The notes under the pieces: generated by a model
Database searches by the model: none
Seen by the model: only the letters and a program-made list of their open reading frames with translations
Told to the model about the DNA's origin: nothing
Source of the DNA: Corydoras sp. C115
Lineage: Eukaryota > Chordata > Actinopteri > Siluriformes > Callichthyidae
Direction: 5' to 3'
DNA length: 64,000 nucleotides
Assembly: GCA_019802505.1 (NCBI GenBank)
Contig: JAFMOC010000310.1
Span: 1-64,000, forward strand
Program-made: the position numbers and the translations under genes
Shown here: in pieces, positions 47,056 through 58,535 of the stretch
Layout: each line of letters starts with the position of its first letter
How positions within the stretch are numbered: position 1 is the first letter of the stretch

Positions 47056-47374
47056 AGAACATGTTGCAGATGAAAAAGCTAAAAGATCTGGAAATGAAAC
47101 TCGCTCGTCGTTTCGGTGAAACTTTTTAAAGAATTAAGTCAAAAAGCTACGAACCAGCAGGTTAGTTTAGTTAGTTTTAGGTTTGTATCATGTTAATTAA
47201 TTAATTACCCCAAATTAAAGGAAGAAAGTTTAAAGGTACTTCTGCACCATATGTTGTAGATCTCGGAGCTTTCAGCGGACGCCTGAACACCTGCTCCGAA
47301 AGTTAAACCCGAGCAATCGGAATATTAATCACTGAGAAAGTTTATTTATTCATTAATTTATTCATTTATTCAAA
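47056..47374. other. AT-rich spacer
   Basis: Downstream of the Tc1 relic; includes TTAGTTTAGTTAGTTTTAGG and ATTTATTCATT runs. Nothing else is recognised. Confidence 0.4.
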
Positions 47375-47905
47375 AATATGGGGAGGGGGTCCTCATGCCC
47401 ATCCAATGTATGTTCTCCCCATGTCCATGTGGGTTACCTTCTGGTTCTCCGGTTTCTTCTCACCGTCAAAGAACATGGAATTAAGGTGAATTGGCTGCTC
47501 CAAATTGCTTCTTTTTTAGTGGTCAGCATGTTCTCCTGGGGATCCAGGTTCGAATCCAGATCTGGGTGGAGTTTGCATGTTCTCCCCGTGTCCATGTGGG
47601 TTACCTTCTGGTTCTCCGATTTCCTCCTACAGTCCAAAAACATGGATTTAAGGTAAATTGTCAACTTCAAATTGCCCCTTTTGAGTGGTCAGCATGTTCT
47701 CCTGGGGATCCAGGTTCGAATACCGATCTGGGTGGAGTTTGCATGTTCTCCCCATGTCCATGTGGATTACCTTCTAGTTCTCCGGTTTCTTCCCACAGTC
47801 CAAAAACATGGAATTAAGGTGAATTGTATGCTCTTAATTGCCCCATATAATGTATGTATCTGCTCAATTCCCGAAATGTTCTCCCCTGTATGGGCATGGA
47901 GAACC
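47375..47905 (+). repeat. V-SINE core array, about 171-bp unit
   Basis: Two and a half units are joined head to tail. GTGGTCAGCATGTTCTCCTG occurs at 47519 and 47690, a 171-bp period, each with a B-box-like GGTTCGAAT and the core up to CCAAAAACATGGA. The final unit continues into a tail with CGAAATGTTCTCCCCTG. A partial TCCTCATGCCCATCCA tail starts the block. Confidence 0.82.
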
Positions 47906-49030
47906 CCTAGGTTTATGGGTGCTGTATTATCACGGCTCCCCCTGTCCTCGTTCAGCACGACGACGTTCTATCAAACATCCCATTGAGTGTCCGTGTGATC
48001 GTTCTCCACTCTATTTTTTGGGTTCTGTGTGGAACGAGCTCTGACCTTTGATCTCTGCTTTCATTAAAAACACTTTTTAAATTAGAGAACCGGAGAACCG
48101 GCGCATCACGCCTTTTAGAACGAGGTGAAAACCTTCCACCCCAATCAAACTAGGTCATGGGATAGACAGCCAATCTAGTACGTCCGCGATCTCCAGCGCA
48201 ACATATGGCGTCCGGATCCATGGCATCTTGGCCTCCCAATACTTGCCCCAGGGGCCCCGAGCATGCACGTGAACTTTGCAGGGAGAGGGAGGACGGATCC
48301 AAGGCAAGGTTAGAGACGATGCTCGTCCCGACATGTAGGTCAAATCTCATCCAGCACCCCCCACACACACCTCCACCATAACCCACCCCCACCACTCTAC
48401 CCCTCCGGTCGCCATATGGCGGGCCCCGTGTCCACACATGCACCGGCCGGAGCGAACGCTGGACGTGGTTCAACGGCGTGGTGCTGGTGTTACAGGCTCG
48501 AGTCGGCATTTGCGATTCGTTTTACGGCACGCGGGACTCGCAGGATATTATAGATCATTTAAACGGAGCTGCTGGCGCGGCGTGTACGGCAGTGGGGTAA
48601 ATGATGGGTTGCTAACCCCGCGAAAATTTATTATGACCCGATTACATTCATATACAGGCAATCCAATTTGCATAAACTACTGGACTGGGGGCGGGTCCTT
48701 GAAATATGGCTTGGTCCAGTGTAGCGAACGTACATTTTACTGAAAAACAGTTAATTATAAATGAATAATCATGAACAATCGGGATTAACCCCGTCATCAA
48801 TCTGGCACTGCCGAATACACATTAAAGCTCTAAATGCGGTGAAGAAATGATACGGAGGTCACCGATTGCTGAGTTTTGGGTTACTCGTACGTCGCCATGC
48901 TGCGGCGCCCCCATCTGGTCCTCACTGCAAGGGCACATTTTAGCCCGAGCAAGACCCTTAACCCCCCGTTGCTCCTGGGGTGGTGTACCAACCCTGGGGT
49001 TTGACCCCAATCATGTTGGGATACAGCTAA
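47906..49030. other. Single-copy block, partly CpG-rich
   Basis: The part 48425-48690 is AT/CG-mixed with GGGGTAAATGATGGGTTGC and CAATCCAATTTGCATAAAC and could be a conserved element. At 48950-48985 a CCGAGCAAGACCCTTAACCC plus GTTGCTCCTGGGG scrap belongs to the second SINE family. No gene is recognised. Confidence 0.4.
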
Positions 49031-49343
49031 ATGACCATCCATCCATTATCTTCAGCTTTATCCTCTACTGGGATTGCGGGGGGGGGGGGGGAGGTTTTCC
49101 ATCCAGGGGAGAACGTTTGGGGTGCTGGGCAGAGGACACCAATCTATCACTGGGCACACACTCACTCACACAGACACACTCTATATGGGAAAATTTGGAG
49201 CATTCCATTGACCTTGATCCATGTTTTTGGACTGTGGGAGGAAACCCACGCGGACACGGGGAGAACATGGAAACTACACCCAGATTGGGATTCGAACCGG
49301 GAATCCCTAGCGCTGAGAGGAGAACATGCTAAACACTAAGCCT
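49031..49343 (-). mobile_element. V-SINE, nearly full length
   Basis: Plus-strand order: CCATCCATTATCTTCAGCTT tail, G-run at 49078-49092, CCATCCAGGGGAGAACG, GGGCACACACTCACTCAC, GGACTGTGGGAGGAAACC with an 18-bp-scale core deletion, GGGATTCGAACCGGGAATCC, and ACACTAAGCC. Confidence 0.87.
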
Positions 49344-49344
49344 C

Positions 49345-49578
49345 CGTCCATCCATCCATCCATTATCTTCCTCTTTATCCTCTACTAGGGTCACGGGAGG
49401 GGGGGAGAACATTTTGGGCACTGGGTAGATACACCCAGGACAGGACGGCAATCTATCGCTGGGCAGACGTTCCAAAACGTTCTCCCCTGGATAGGGGAGT
49501 GTATATGGGTCGATGTTAGCAAACCTGGAACCCTAGCGTTGATAGGAGAACATGCCAACCGCTAAGCCACCGTGACGC
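49345..49578 (-). mobile_element. V-SINE fragment, core deleted
   Basis: The tail CCATCCATTATCTTCCTCTT and GATACACCCAGGACAGGACG are followed almost directly by a diverged head ending CCAACCGCTAAGCCACCGTG. The central core is missing. It is in tandem with the preceding copy. Confidence 0.78.
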
Positions 49579-50119
49579 CCGCTTCCACCCTGAGCGCTAA
49601 ATACGGGCGTGCCTCATAGCCCGTATTACACACCTGCGCCGGCGACGCGGGCAGCGGATTATCTCATTACACTGGAAAGTCGTCGGGTTTCATCCGGAGA
49701 GACCCCGGTGTCCTCGGTCCACTCGGTGAATAATGAGATCAATTATTGTTTGAAATGGAGATGAAACGCTGTTTTCTGCCGCGTCCTCCGAGCAGTGGGA
49801 GGCTGTCGAGACGCTTTTGTCTGAAGTCTTGAAGAGGAAACAAGTATTGATCTAAAACGAGGCAGAGCTATAATCAGAGCCTCATCACAAAAAGCTGGGT
49901 TCTAACACCATCATTTAATCATCAGTGGAGACGGCACGCCAATTTTAAGAGCAATTGTGCCAGAACTACTGTACGGACAAAATATTATATATATTACACT
50001 TACTGGAGTTTGTACAGCAGCCTGTTTTCAGTTGCCCCTTTTAGAGCAACAGGATGGAACTCTTAAAAGTAGCTTCCCTTCTTTTAACTGCGACATTTAA
50101 GACTTTGTAACTCTGCGTG
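49579..50119. other. Single-copy block, candidate conserved element
   Basis: No repeat or low-complexity tract is evident. Motifs such as GGATTATCTCATTACACTGG, GAATAATGAGATCAATTATTG and AAACAAGTATTGATC occur within CpG-bearing sequence, resembling vertebrate developmental enhancers. Unverified. Confidence 0.4.
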
Positions 50120-50506
50120 TGTTACGATCTGCCGATGCCATGGCTAGAGAGGATGGAATCCAGACTGTTGAAGGCCTAAGAATCGCCTTTAATGCAGAAG
50201 AAACCGGGTGGAGCACAGCCAAAGCAAAAGATGGGACATAACCATAACTCAAAACGATGTTCCAACAGGGAACCGAGGAGAGCCGTCAATACCACCAGCG
50301 ACCGACAGAGGGGTGTTTTGTGGATAACGGTCTCCAATTAAGTTTAATTAATACACCTGGCCCGGTTTGGCCATATGAATTATGAATTATTCCTCGGCAG
50401 TAAACCAAACCTCTAAGGGGCCACGTTCCAGCCCTCCGGTGAAGGCCACTAGGATTCCATGTCTGCCAAATTTATTTGTTTCGTTCTGGATCTGGGCTTC
50501 GTAACA
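50120..50506 (-). mobile_element. LTR-like segment with 8-bp terminal inverted repeat
   Basis: It begins TGTTACGA and ends TCGTAACA, an 8-bp perfect inverted pair in LTR-like TG...CA form. Read on minus, an ATTAAA lies about 315 bp in, with a GT/TTC-rich end. No target duplication was found. Its right end also occurs in the tandem units that follow, so it may be an old LTR captured by tandem amplification. Confidence 0.35.
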
Positions 50507-51870
50507 AGACTTTGGAGAAACAGCGATGTAGGGACACTGTCAAAAACAAAGTTTATGCTACCAAATAATTTGTTATTGTCTAATATTTACCAAATGGATT
50601 GTAAAGAATAGTTTTTAAAACTACACTAAATGGACAAAAGACACCCTAAACTGTCGTGAATAGCTATTAAAAAGCAATGCTATTTCTAGCATCTCAGTTG
50701 ATAGCTGTTTCGGCGGTAAACCGAACTTCTATGGCGCCACGTTCTAGCCTCCATGCACAGCTTCTGCTTCACAGTTCTGGTAAAGGCCACTAGGATTCTG
50801 ACAGAATTAATTTGTTTCATTCCGGAGCTGGGCTTCGTAACAAGACTTTGGAGAAGCAACAACATAAAGAAACTTCCCTGGGACACCGTCAAATGCAAAG
50901 TTTATGCTACAAAATCATTTATTATCATCTAAATTTTACCAAATGGATTTTAAACAATGGTCTTTAAAACTACACTAAATGTTATCGTCTAATATTTACC
51001 AAATGGATTGTAAAGAATAGTTTTTAAAACTACACTAAATGGACAAAAGACACCCTAAACTGTCGTGAATAGCTATTAAAAAGCAATGCTATTTCTAGCA
51101 TCTCAGTTGATGGCTGTTTCGGCGGTAAACCGAACTTCTATGGCGCCACGTTCTAGCCTCCATGCACAGCTTCTGCTTCACAGTTCTGGTAAAGGCCACT
51201 AGGATTCTGACAGAATTAATTTGTTTCATTCCGGAGCTGGGCTTCGTAACAAGACTTTGGAGAAGCAACAACATAAAGAAACTTCCCTGGGACACCGTCA
51301 AATGCAAAGTTTATGCTACAAAATCATTTATTATCATCTAAAATTTACCAAATGGATTTTAAACAATGGTCTTTAAAACTACACTAAATGGACAAAAGAC
51401 ACACCGAACCATCATAGATAGCTATGACAGAGCAATGCTCTTTCGAGTGCCTCACTTGACGGCTAGTTTGGTTCCTTGGCGGTAAACCAAACTTCTATGG
51501 CACCACATTCTAGCCTCCGTGCTCAGCATTTCTGGTAAAGACCACTAGGATTCTGCCAGAATTTATTTGTTTCATTACAGATCTGGACTTGGTAACAAGA
51601 CTTTGGAGAAACAGTGATGTAGGTTTATACTTCAAAATCATTTATTGCCAAAAATTTACCAAATTGATTCTAAAAAATAGTCTTTAAAACTACACTAAAT
51701 GGACAAAAGACACCCCAAACCATCATAGATAGCTATTCCAATGCAACGCTCTTTGTAGCGTCTCAGTTGACAGCTGGTTAGGTTCCTCGGCGGTAAACCG
51801 AACTTCTATGGTGCCGCGTTCTAGCCTCCATGCTCAGCAGTTCCAGTAAAGGAGTACTCCGTGTCTACCA
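50390..51870. repeat. Tandem repeat, 310-409-bp units
   Basis: About five units start near GGCAGTAAACC or GGCGGTAAACC at 50395, 50713, 51121, 51479 and 51789. They share CACGTTCTAGCCTCC, GGGCTTCGTAACAAGACTTT and CTACACTAAATGGACAAAAG. Units at 50581 and 50990 are nearly identical over about 390 bp (409-bp period), so that duplication is recent; others are older. A lone related scrap lies at about 53679-53760. Open frames of 70 codons on minus are duplicated with the unit and look incidental. Confidence 0.88.
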
Positions 51871-52424
51871 GAATTACCGGTGTACATCATACCCGTCAGT
51901 CCTCGTAAAGCACAGGGGTCTTTTCATCCCGGCGACGCAGCCACAGGTAATCATCTGCGGTATCTCCGGCAACTCCGGTGAATGAACCACGACTCTCCCT
52001 GCCATCTGCAATGAAGACGACAGACCCAGCTCCCGACAGTCTCACTGATCAAGGCATTTGCATCCTCTCCTTCCCCCTCAGGTGCCTTCGTTGAGGAAGC
52101 ATGGCCTCCCACTCAGCCAAGACTCCACACATCACGACCCCCCCCCCCCCCCCCCCCGCCACCCTCTCTCAGGCATAGTCTTAGCTTTAATATAGATTGG
52201 TTTGGAAATTCATTATCCCTCCATTATCTCACCCAGAGCACCTCCATTTAATGAGTCTCTGGGGAGCCGGAGTTGAGGACGACGGGAAGACTTCACAGAA
52301 CCCCGAGCGAGAACGACAGACGGAAGGAACGACGGCGAGGTGTGAGTAATGGAGCACAAACAGCAGGTGATGTAACAACATCTGTCTCTGCCGTTCAAAC
52401 ATGGAGCCCAATTTCCTCCTTACT
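51871..52424. other. Single-copy spacer with poly-C
   Basis: Poly-C run at 52138-52157. The rest shows no recognisable gene or repeat. Confidence 0.4.
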
Positions 52425-53278
52425 CCATCTCCATTTGGACTGTTGGAGGAAACCGGAGAACTTGTGGAATGAACCCACAGAGACGCAGGGAGAACATGGA
52501 AAATCCACCCAGATTGGGTTTCGAACCTGGTTCCCCAGTGCGGAGAGGAGAACATGCTGACCACTATATGGGGCAATTTGGAGCAGCCGATTCACCTTAA
52601 ATCCACGTTCTTAGACTGCTGGAGGAAACAGGAGAACCCGAAGGAATCCCACAAAGACACGGGGAGAACATGGAAACTCCTCCCCGATTGGGTTTCGAAC
52701 CTGGATCCCCAGTGCTGAGAGGAGAACATGCCAACCACTGTATAGGGCAATTTGGGGAAGGCAATTCACCCTAAATCCATGTTTTTGTACTGTTGGAGGA
52801 AACCAGAGAACCCACAGAGACACGGAGAGAACATGGAAACTCCACCCAGATCGGGATTTGAACCTAAATCCCTAACACTAAGAGGTGATTTGGAGCAGCC
52901 AATTCACCTTAAATCCATGTTTTTGGACTGTGGGGGAAAACCGGAGAACCTGAAGAATATACCTACAGAGACACGGGGAGAACATGGAAACTCCACCCAG
53001 ATCGGGATTCGAACCAGGAATCCCCAGAACTATTGGGTGAACACTATATGGGGCAATTTGGGGCAGCCAACTTACTTTAAATCCATGTTTTTGGACTGTG
53101 GGAGGAAACTGGAGAACCTGAAGAATACCCACAGAGACACTGGGAGAACATGGAAACTCCACTCAGATCGGGATTCAAACCCGGAGCCCCAGCCCCAAGA
53201 GACGAACATGCCAACCACTATATTGGGGCAATTTGGGGCAGCCGATTCACCTTAAATCAATGTTTTTGGACCTCGCTG
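52425..53278 (-). repeat. Minus-strand V-SINE core array, first block
   Basis: Five units of about 140-175 bp repeat the order GGACTGTTGGAGGAAACC, GGGAGAACATGGAAA, CCACCCAGAT-GGG, TTCGAACC, GAGGAGAACATGC and GGGGCAATTTGG. Core starts lie near 52438, 52613, 52788, 52926 and 53094. The last unit breaks off at 53272. Confidence 0.9.
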
Positions 53279-53884
53279 TCTCTTGTTATAAACCTGCGTG
53301 GTGCAGTGAGATCCGCAGAACGTTCTTGGGCGCCAGGAGTCGGTGCCAGATTAACAGGTGTGGGCACATTTGTGTAAACATATACGCGAGGCAGGCGTAG
53401 ACTCAAGCCAGCACCGCGGCGTGTCGAGCGTATAATTAAAACCGTTTCGTCTTCTGCACAGAGCTGCCGTTCATACCATGTCCGCGTCCCCCCCTCACCA
53501 CCCACCCCACTCAGCATCCCGGTGGTTGCCATGACAGTTTATTTTTGCATATGTTTATTAGATACACTCCTCCACCTTAGAGATGGACTTTGTAGTTCTA
53601 TAATTATAGACTGGAATCGTTCTGTACACCACGCTGGGTCCTTTTACGTTCTTCTTTAATCATCAGGAACACCGCAGGTTCGGTTCCTCGGCAGTAAACT
53701 GGACTTCTATGGGTCCACGTTCTGGCCTCTGTGCTCAGCAGTTCAGGTAAATTTAAGGACAGGACTCACTCACACAGACACACACTCTATAGGGGCAATT
53801 TACTTTGAATCCATAGCTATCCGTAGCTATTGGCTGTGCTAAACGTCAGCAAATGATGTCATCGCCTAATTTCCATAATACCAC
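53279..53884. other. Spacer between SINE-core arrays
   Basis: Mostly unique, with a scrap of the 50.4-51.9-kb tandem unit at 53679-53760 and a V-SINE tail scrap (CACTCACACAGACACACAC) near 53766-53806. No gene is seen. Confidence 0.45.
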
Positions 53885-54605
53885 TATATAGGGGAAATAT
53901 GGGGCAGCCGATTCACCTTAAATCCATGGTTTTGGACTGTGGAAGGCAACCGGAGAACCTGAAGGAATCCCCACAGAGACACGTGGAGAACATGGAAACT
54001 CCACCCAGATTGGATTCGAACCTGGATCCCCAGTGCTGAGAGGAGAACATGCCGACTACTACATAGGGGCAATTTGGGGCAGCCAATTAACCTTAAATCC
54101 ATATTTTTGGAAAGTGGGAGGCAACCAGAGAACCTGAAGAATACCCACAGAGACACGTGGAGAACATGGAAACTCCACCCAGATTGGGATTCGAACCTGG
54201 ATCTCCAGTGCTGAGAGGAGAACATGCCGACTACTACATAGGGGCAATTTGGGGCAGCCGACTCAACTTAGATCTGTGTTTTTGGACTGTGGGAGGCAAC
54301 CAGAGAACCTGAAGAATACCAACAGAGACACCAGGAGAACATGGAAACTCCACCCAGATTGGGATTTGAACCTGGATCCCCAGCACCAAGAGGCGAACAC
54401 TATATGGGGCACTTTAAAGCAGCCACTTCACCTTAAATCCATGTTTTCGGAATGTGGGAGGCAACCAAGGAACCTGAAGAATACCCACCCAGATTGGGAT
54501 TTGAACCTGGATCCCCAGCCCAAAGAGGCAAACGAGGCGACCACTACATAGGGGCAATGTGGGGCAACTAATACACCTTAAATCCATGTTTTTGGACTGT
54601 GTGAG
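53885..54605 (-). repeat. Minus-strand V-SINE core array, second block
   Basis: Four units plus a partial, same monomer order as 52425-53278, with cores near 53933, 54109, 54284, 54450 and 54595. The fourth unit has a deletion that removes the GGGAGAACATGG box. Confidence 0.9.
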
Positions 54606-55134
54606 TTCGTCTATTCTCATCTTCATCGCTCTTATTTCAAATGTTCGTATACTCGTCCTCCTCTCGGTTAGCTGTGCGGTTGACGGCGCATGTCTGTAAG
54701 GCTGAATTAGCGTAACCTCTGCGTGATCCTCGGCTTCGCTGGTTCCGTTTTCATAACCAACGGAGACGTTCCACTCGCCGTTCCGAAGCTCGCCTCAGTA
54801 AATTAGCGTCGGACGAGAGCGAGACGTTGGATGCGCCGCTCGACGGGGGTCATGGATGTTCCGGTTCCTAATCAGTCCGGAGCAGTTCGGGCAATTAGAG
54901 TGGATCTTAATAAAAAGTTTGACGTCGAAACTGGAGTTTATATACAAGACGTTCTCCTGAAATGACTTTAATGGACATTTAAGACCGGAGAACCTAATGA
55001 GAAGGTGTAGGGTCGACACACACATGAGGTCTGAGTTTCTACAGGGGTCAATGTTAAGACCTATGTGATTTTCATTATAACGTGCATGCCTTCAGTTGGA
55101 TCCGTCATAATGATGTCACAGTTATATTTACTGT
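54606..55134. other. Single-copy block
   Basis: CpG-bearing unique sequence. No repeat or coding signal is recognised. Confidence 0.35.
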
Positions 55135-55290
55135 TGTCCGTGTTCTCCCCGTGTCCGCGTGGGTTTCCTCCGCATTCTCTGGTTTCCTCCCACAGTCCAA
55201 AAACATGGGTCAAGGTCAATTGAATTCTCCAAATTGCCCCATATAGAGTGTGTGTGTGAGTGTGTGTTCAGTGATAGATTAGTGGCCAAA
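55135..55290 (+). mobile_element. V-SINE fragment, core and TG tract
   Basis: GTGTTCTCCCCGTGTCCGCG, GGTTTCCTCCCACAGTCC, TTGCCCCATATAGAGTGTG and TCAGTGATAGATTAG are present. Head and tail are missing. Confidence 0.8.
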
Positions 55291-55870
55291 AATAAAATAA
55301 CAACAAATAAAAATACATCTGCTGAATCCTTACGAAAACCTTTGAACCTGTCGGTCTTTGATGGCGTTAAACACACTATATAAATATAACGCAATTAAAT
55401 GTAACGCTGATTAACGCACACAGCACACCGATCAAGCGATGTGGATTATTTATATAAATAACGATGACTTCATTTCAATGCCATATGTGGATAATGAAGT
55501 CTGACGTGCGAGTGCAGTGCGAGTGCTCGCGAGTTTCGGTAATAAAGACAATCCGCGGTGAAATCGGCGGCTCCTCAAACGCCGTTGTTTAGAGCACAAT
55601 TAAAGGCCACTAATTGGCACCGAAATAAATGGCATTTGGAATTCATTTCCTGTTTACTTGCAATCTGTTAACAGTGACATTTAAAATTTCGGGGCTAAAC
55701 AACCTCATTTGCATTCTATATTGCGTGTTCTTACTTGCCGGTTGGGGTTACGGAGGAAGACTCGTTTAATGTCGCGGCATAACAATATACGCATGTGATT
55801 AATTTCAGCTGTGACGGGGGAGGTGGTGGGCGGTCCTGTTGGACCCTGTGACCTCTTGGGTGTCGGTCCT
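55291..55870. other. Single-copy block, strongest conserved-element texture
   Basis: Roughly 55440-55740 combines CGAGTGCTCGCGAG, CTAATTGGCACCGAAAT, TTCCTGTTTACTTGC (forkhead-like) and an octamer at 55707-55714. No repeat is visible. This resembles a conserved enhancer, but that is inference. Confidence 0.4.
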
Positions 55871-57420
55871 CAGTGGGGGGGGGGGGGGGGGGGTTGTATG
55901 TTGTTAACATTTTTTATGTTGTGTATGTTTTTTTACGTTGGGTATGTTGTGTACATTTTAACCATTGTGTACGTTGTGTACGAGTTTTTTTATGCAGTTT
56001 AATGTTGTGCAAGTTTTGTTATGTTGTGTACGTTTTGTACGTTGTGAAAGTTTTGTACGTTGTGTATGTTGTGTACATTTTGTACGTTGTATACATTGTG
56101 TGTATGTTGTGTATGTTGTGTACGTTTGTGTTTTGTACGTTGTGTATGTTTCGTATGTTGTGTATGTTTTGTAAGTTGCGTATGTTGTGTACGTTTTCTA
56201 TGTTTTGTATGTTGTGTACGTTGTGTACTTTTTCTATGTTTTGTACATTGTCTACGTTTTGTATGTTGTGTATGTTTTGTAAGTTGCGCATGTTGTGTAC
56301 GTTGTGTACGTTTTCTATGTTTTGTACGTTGTGTACTTTTTCTATGTTTTGTACGTTGTGTACGTTTTGTAAGTTGTGTACGTTTTGTAAGTTGTGTATG
56401 TTGTGTATGTTGTGTACGTTTGTGTTTTGTACGTTGTGTATGTTTCGTATGTTGTGTATGTTTTGTAAGTTGCGTATGTTGTGTACGTTTTCTATGTTTT
56501 GTATGTTGTGTACGTTGTGTACTTTTTCTATGTTTTGTACATTGTCTACGTTTTGTATGTTGTTTATGTTTTGTAAGTTGCGCATGTTGTGTACGTTGTG
56601 TACGTTTTCTATGTTTTGTACGTTGTGTACTTTTTCTATGTTTTGTACGTTGTGTACGTTTTGTAAGTTGTGTACGTTTTGTAAGTTGTGTATGTTGTGT
56701 ATGTTATGTATGTTGTGTACATTGTGTACTTTATGTATGTTGTGTATGTTTTGTAAGTTGTGTATGTTTCATATGTTGTGTACGTTATGTATGTTATGTA
56801 TGTTGTGTACGTTGTGTACATTTTGTACGTTGTATATGTTTTTTACGTGGGATATGTTGTGTACATTGTATACATTTTAACCGTTGTATATGTTGTGTAT
56901 GTTGTGTACGTTTTGTATGTTTTTTATGTTGTGTACGTTTTGTACGTTGTGTATGTTGTGTACATTTTGTACGTTGTGTACATTGTGTATGTTGTGTACG
57001 TTGTGTATGTTTCGTATGTTGTGTATGTTTTGTAAGTTGCGTATGTTGTGTACATTTTCTATGTTTTGTATGTTGTGTACGTTGTGTACGTTTTCTGTTT
57101 TGTACATTGTGTATGTTTTGTATGTTACATTGTACATTGTATACGTTGTGCATATTGTGTACATTGTGTATGTTATGTACAGTATGTTGTGAATGTTTTG
57201 TAAGTTGTGTATGTTTCGTATGTTGTGTACGTTTTGTATGTTATGTATGTTTTGTACGTTTTGTATGTTTTGTACGTTTTGTATGTTGTGTACGTTTTGT
57301 ATGTTGTGTACATTTTGTATGTTATGTATGTTGTGTACGTTTTGTATGTTATGCATGTTGTGTACGTTTTGTATGTTGTGTACATTTTGTATGTTATTTT
57401 TGTTGTGTACGTTGTGTGAC
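55871..57420. repeat. GTAC-rich minisatellite with 294-bp higher order
   Basis: A 20-bp G-run (55874-55893) precedes units GTTGTGTACGTT, TTTTGTATGTTG and TTTTGTAAG. A 294-bp composite block starting TACGTTTGTGTTTTGTACG at 56121 recurs at 56415 almost unchanged. A diverged third version is visible near 56990-57110. Both strands stay open over hundreds of codons; these are not genes. Confidence 0.94.
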
Positions 57421-57719
57421 TCGTGTGTGACCCCGTTGTGTGACTCGTGTCTGGTAACCGAACGCGGTTTCTATGTAGCCAGTGGGCCGATTGAAAATGC
57501 GTGACGAGGGCCAGAAAAATTTTGTAATATGGGGGTTTCTCTGTAATTTAAGGTTCTTAAGCAACGGAATGGATGTTTTAAACTTATACAGTATATTTAA
57601 ATATTCCTGAATCATATTCTCTCGCAGATACTTTTGCACAAGTTCGTAAATGTGAGAGTGTAAACACATTTCGTCAGCTCCCACTTTTGGTTAGCAGTCA
57701 CATTATTAGTCATTATGTT
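57421..57719. other. Single-copy spacer
   Basis: GTGTGACTCGTGT is duplicated at the array edge (57413 and 57438). The rest is AT-rich unique sequence. Confidence 0.4.
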
Positions 57720-57905
57720 GAATACCGCAGAAATGGCTCAGTGGTCAGCGGACTGGTCCGCCAACCCAGAACTTTGGAAATTGAGTCCCAGCTCTGACAC
57801 TTTCGGACCCCTAATTGCTCAAATTGCATCATTAGCACTGTGAAAAACTGCGGGTGAGGGCGTCGGAGAAACGCGGTGTACGTAAATGTAAAGACGCCGA
57901 GTGCC
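57720..57905 (+). mobile_element. tRNA-derived SINE (third type)
   Basis: The A-box-like AATGGCTCAGTGGTCAGCGG is followed by a degenerate B box AAATTGAGTCCCAG. The tail GAGGGCGTCGGAGAAACG and GTACGTAAATGTAAAG resembles the AAATGTAAATG tail common to fish SINEs. Old and diverged. Confidence 0.65.
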
Positions 57906-58071
57906 AATGACGGCAGACAAAGGACAATTAAAGGTTTAATTACTTTTTAAAAGCTTTTCTTTCAAATTGGGTCATTATTTACCCATCTCAATGGACTTCT
58001 AGTGTTTTTAATTGTTAAATACGGGTCACGTGATCACCACACGATCTGTACATGGCTGCCCTACACTGTTG

Positions 58072-58535
58072 ATGCTGTCCTGGGTGTATCTGCCCAGCGC
58101 CCGAGACATTCTCCCCTGGATGGGCATGGGACCCCTCCCCCACCCCCCCGACCCTAATAGAGGATAAAGCAGAAGGTGATGGATGGATGGTGGCTTAGTG
58201 TTAAGCATGTTCTCTCAGCACTAGGGATTCCCGGTTCGAATCCCAATCTGGGTGGAGTTTGCATGTTCTTCCTGTGTCTGTGTGGGTTTCCTCCGGGTTC
58301 TCCGGTTTCCTCCCACAGTACAAGAACATGGATTTAAGGTGAATTGAGTTCTCCAAATTGCCCCATGTAGAATGTGTCTGTGTAAGTGAGTGTGTGCCCA
58401 GTGATAGATTGGCGTCCTGTCCTGGGTGTATCTGCCCAGCACCTAAAACGTTCTCCCCTGGATGTGCATGGAGAACCCCCCCCCACCCTAGTAGAGTATA
58501 AAGTGGAAGATGATGGATGGATGGTGAAAGCTAGC
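58072..58535 (+). mobile_element. V-SINE: tail joined to a full-length copy
   Basis: A tail piece (58072-58187; TGTCCTGGGTGTATCTGCCC to GATGGATGGATGG) runs straight into a complete copy. That copy has A-box GGTGGCTTAGTG, B box GGTTCGAATCC at 58233-58243, the core at 58285-58325, a GT-rich tract, and a tail ending GATGATGGATGGATGG at 58527. This head-to-tail dimer shows the full element in the plus orientation. Confidence 0.88.

Noticed and set aside
50686..51307. Duplicated 70-codon minus-strand frames
   Set aside because: They are identical because the 409-bp unit is duplicated. No start context, no homology recognised.
31222..52060. Octamer motifs ATTTGCAT/ATGCAAAT as Oct-factor sites
   Set aside because: At least four are present, but about two are expected by chance in 64 kb on both strands, so they carry little weight alone.
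56060..57430. 456-codon cysteine-rich frame
   Set aside because: Pure product of GTTGTGTACGTT-type repeats; not a cysteine-rich protein gene.
58200..58260. Possible tRNA gene
   Set aside because: A and B boxes are present, but no cloverleaf can be formed and the sequence continues as a V-SINE.
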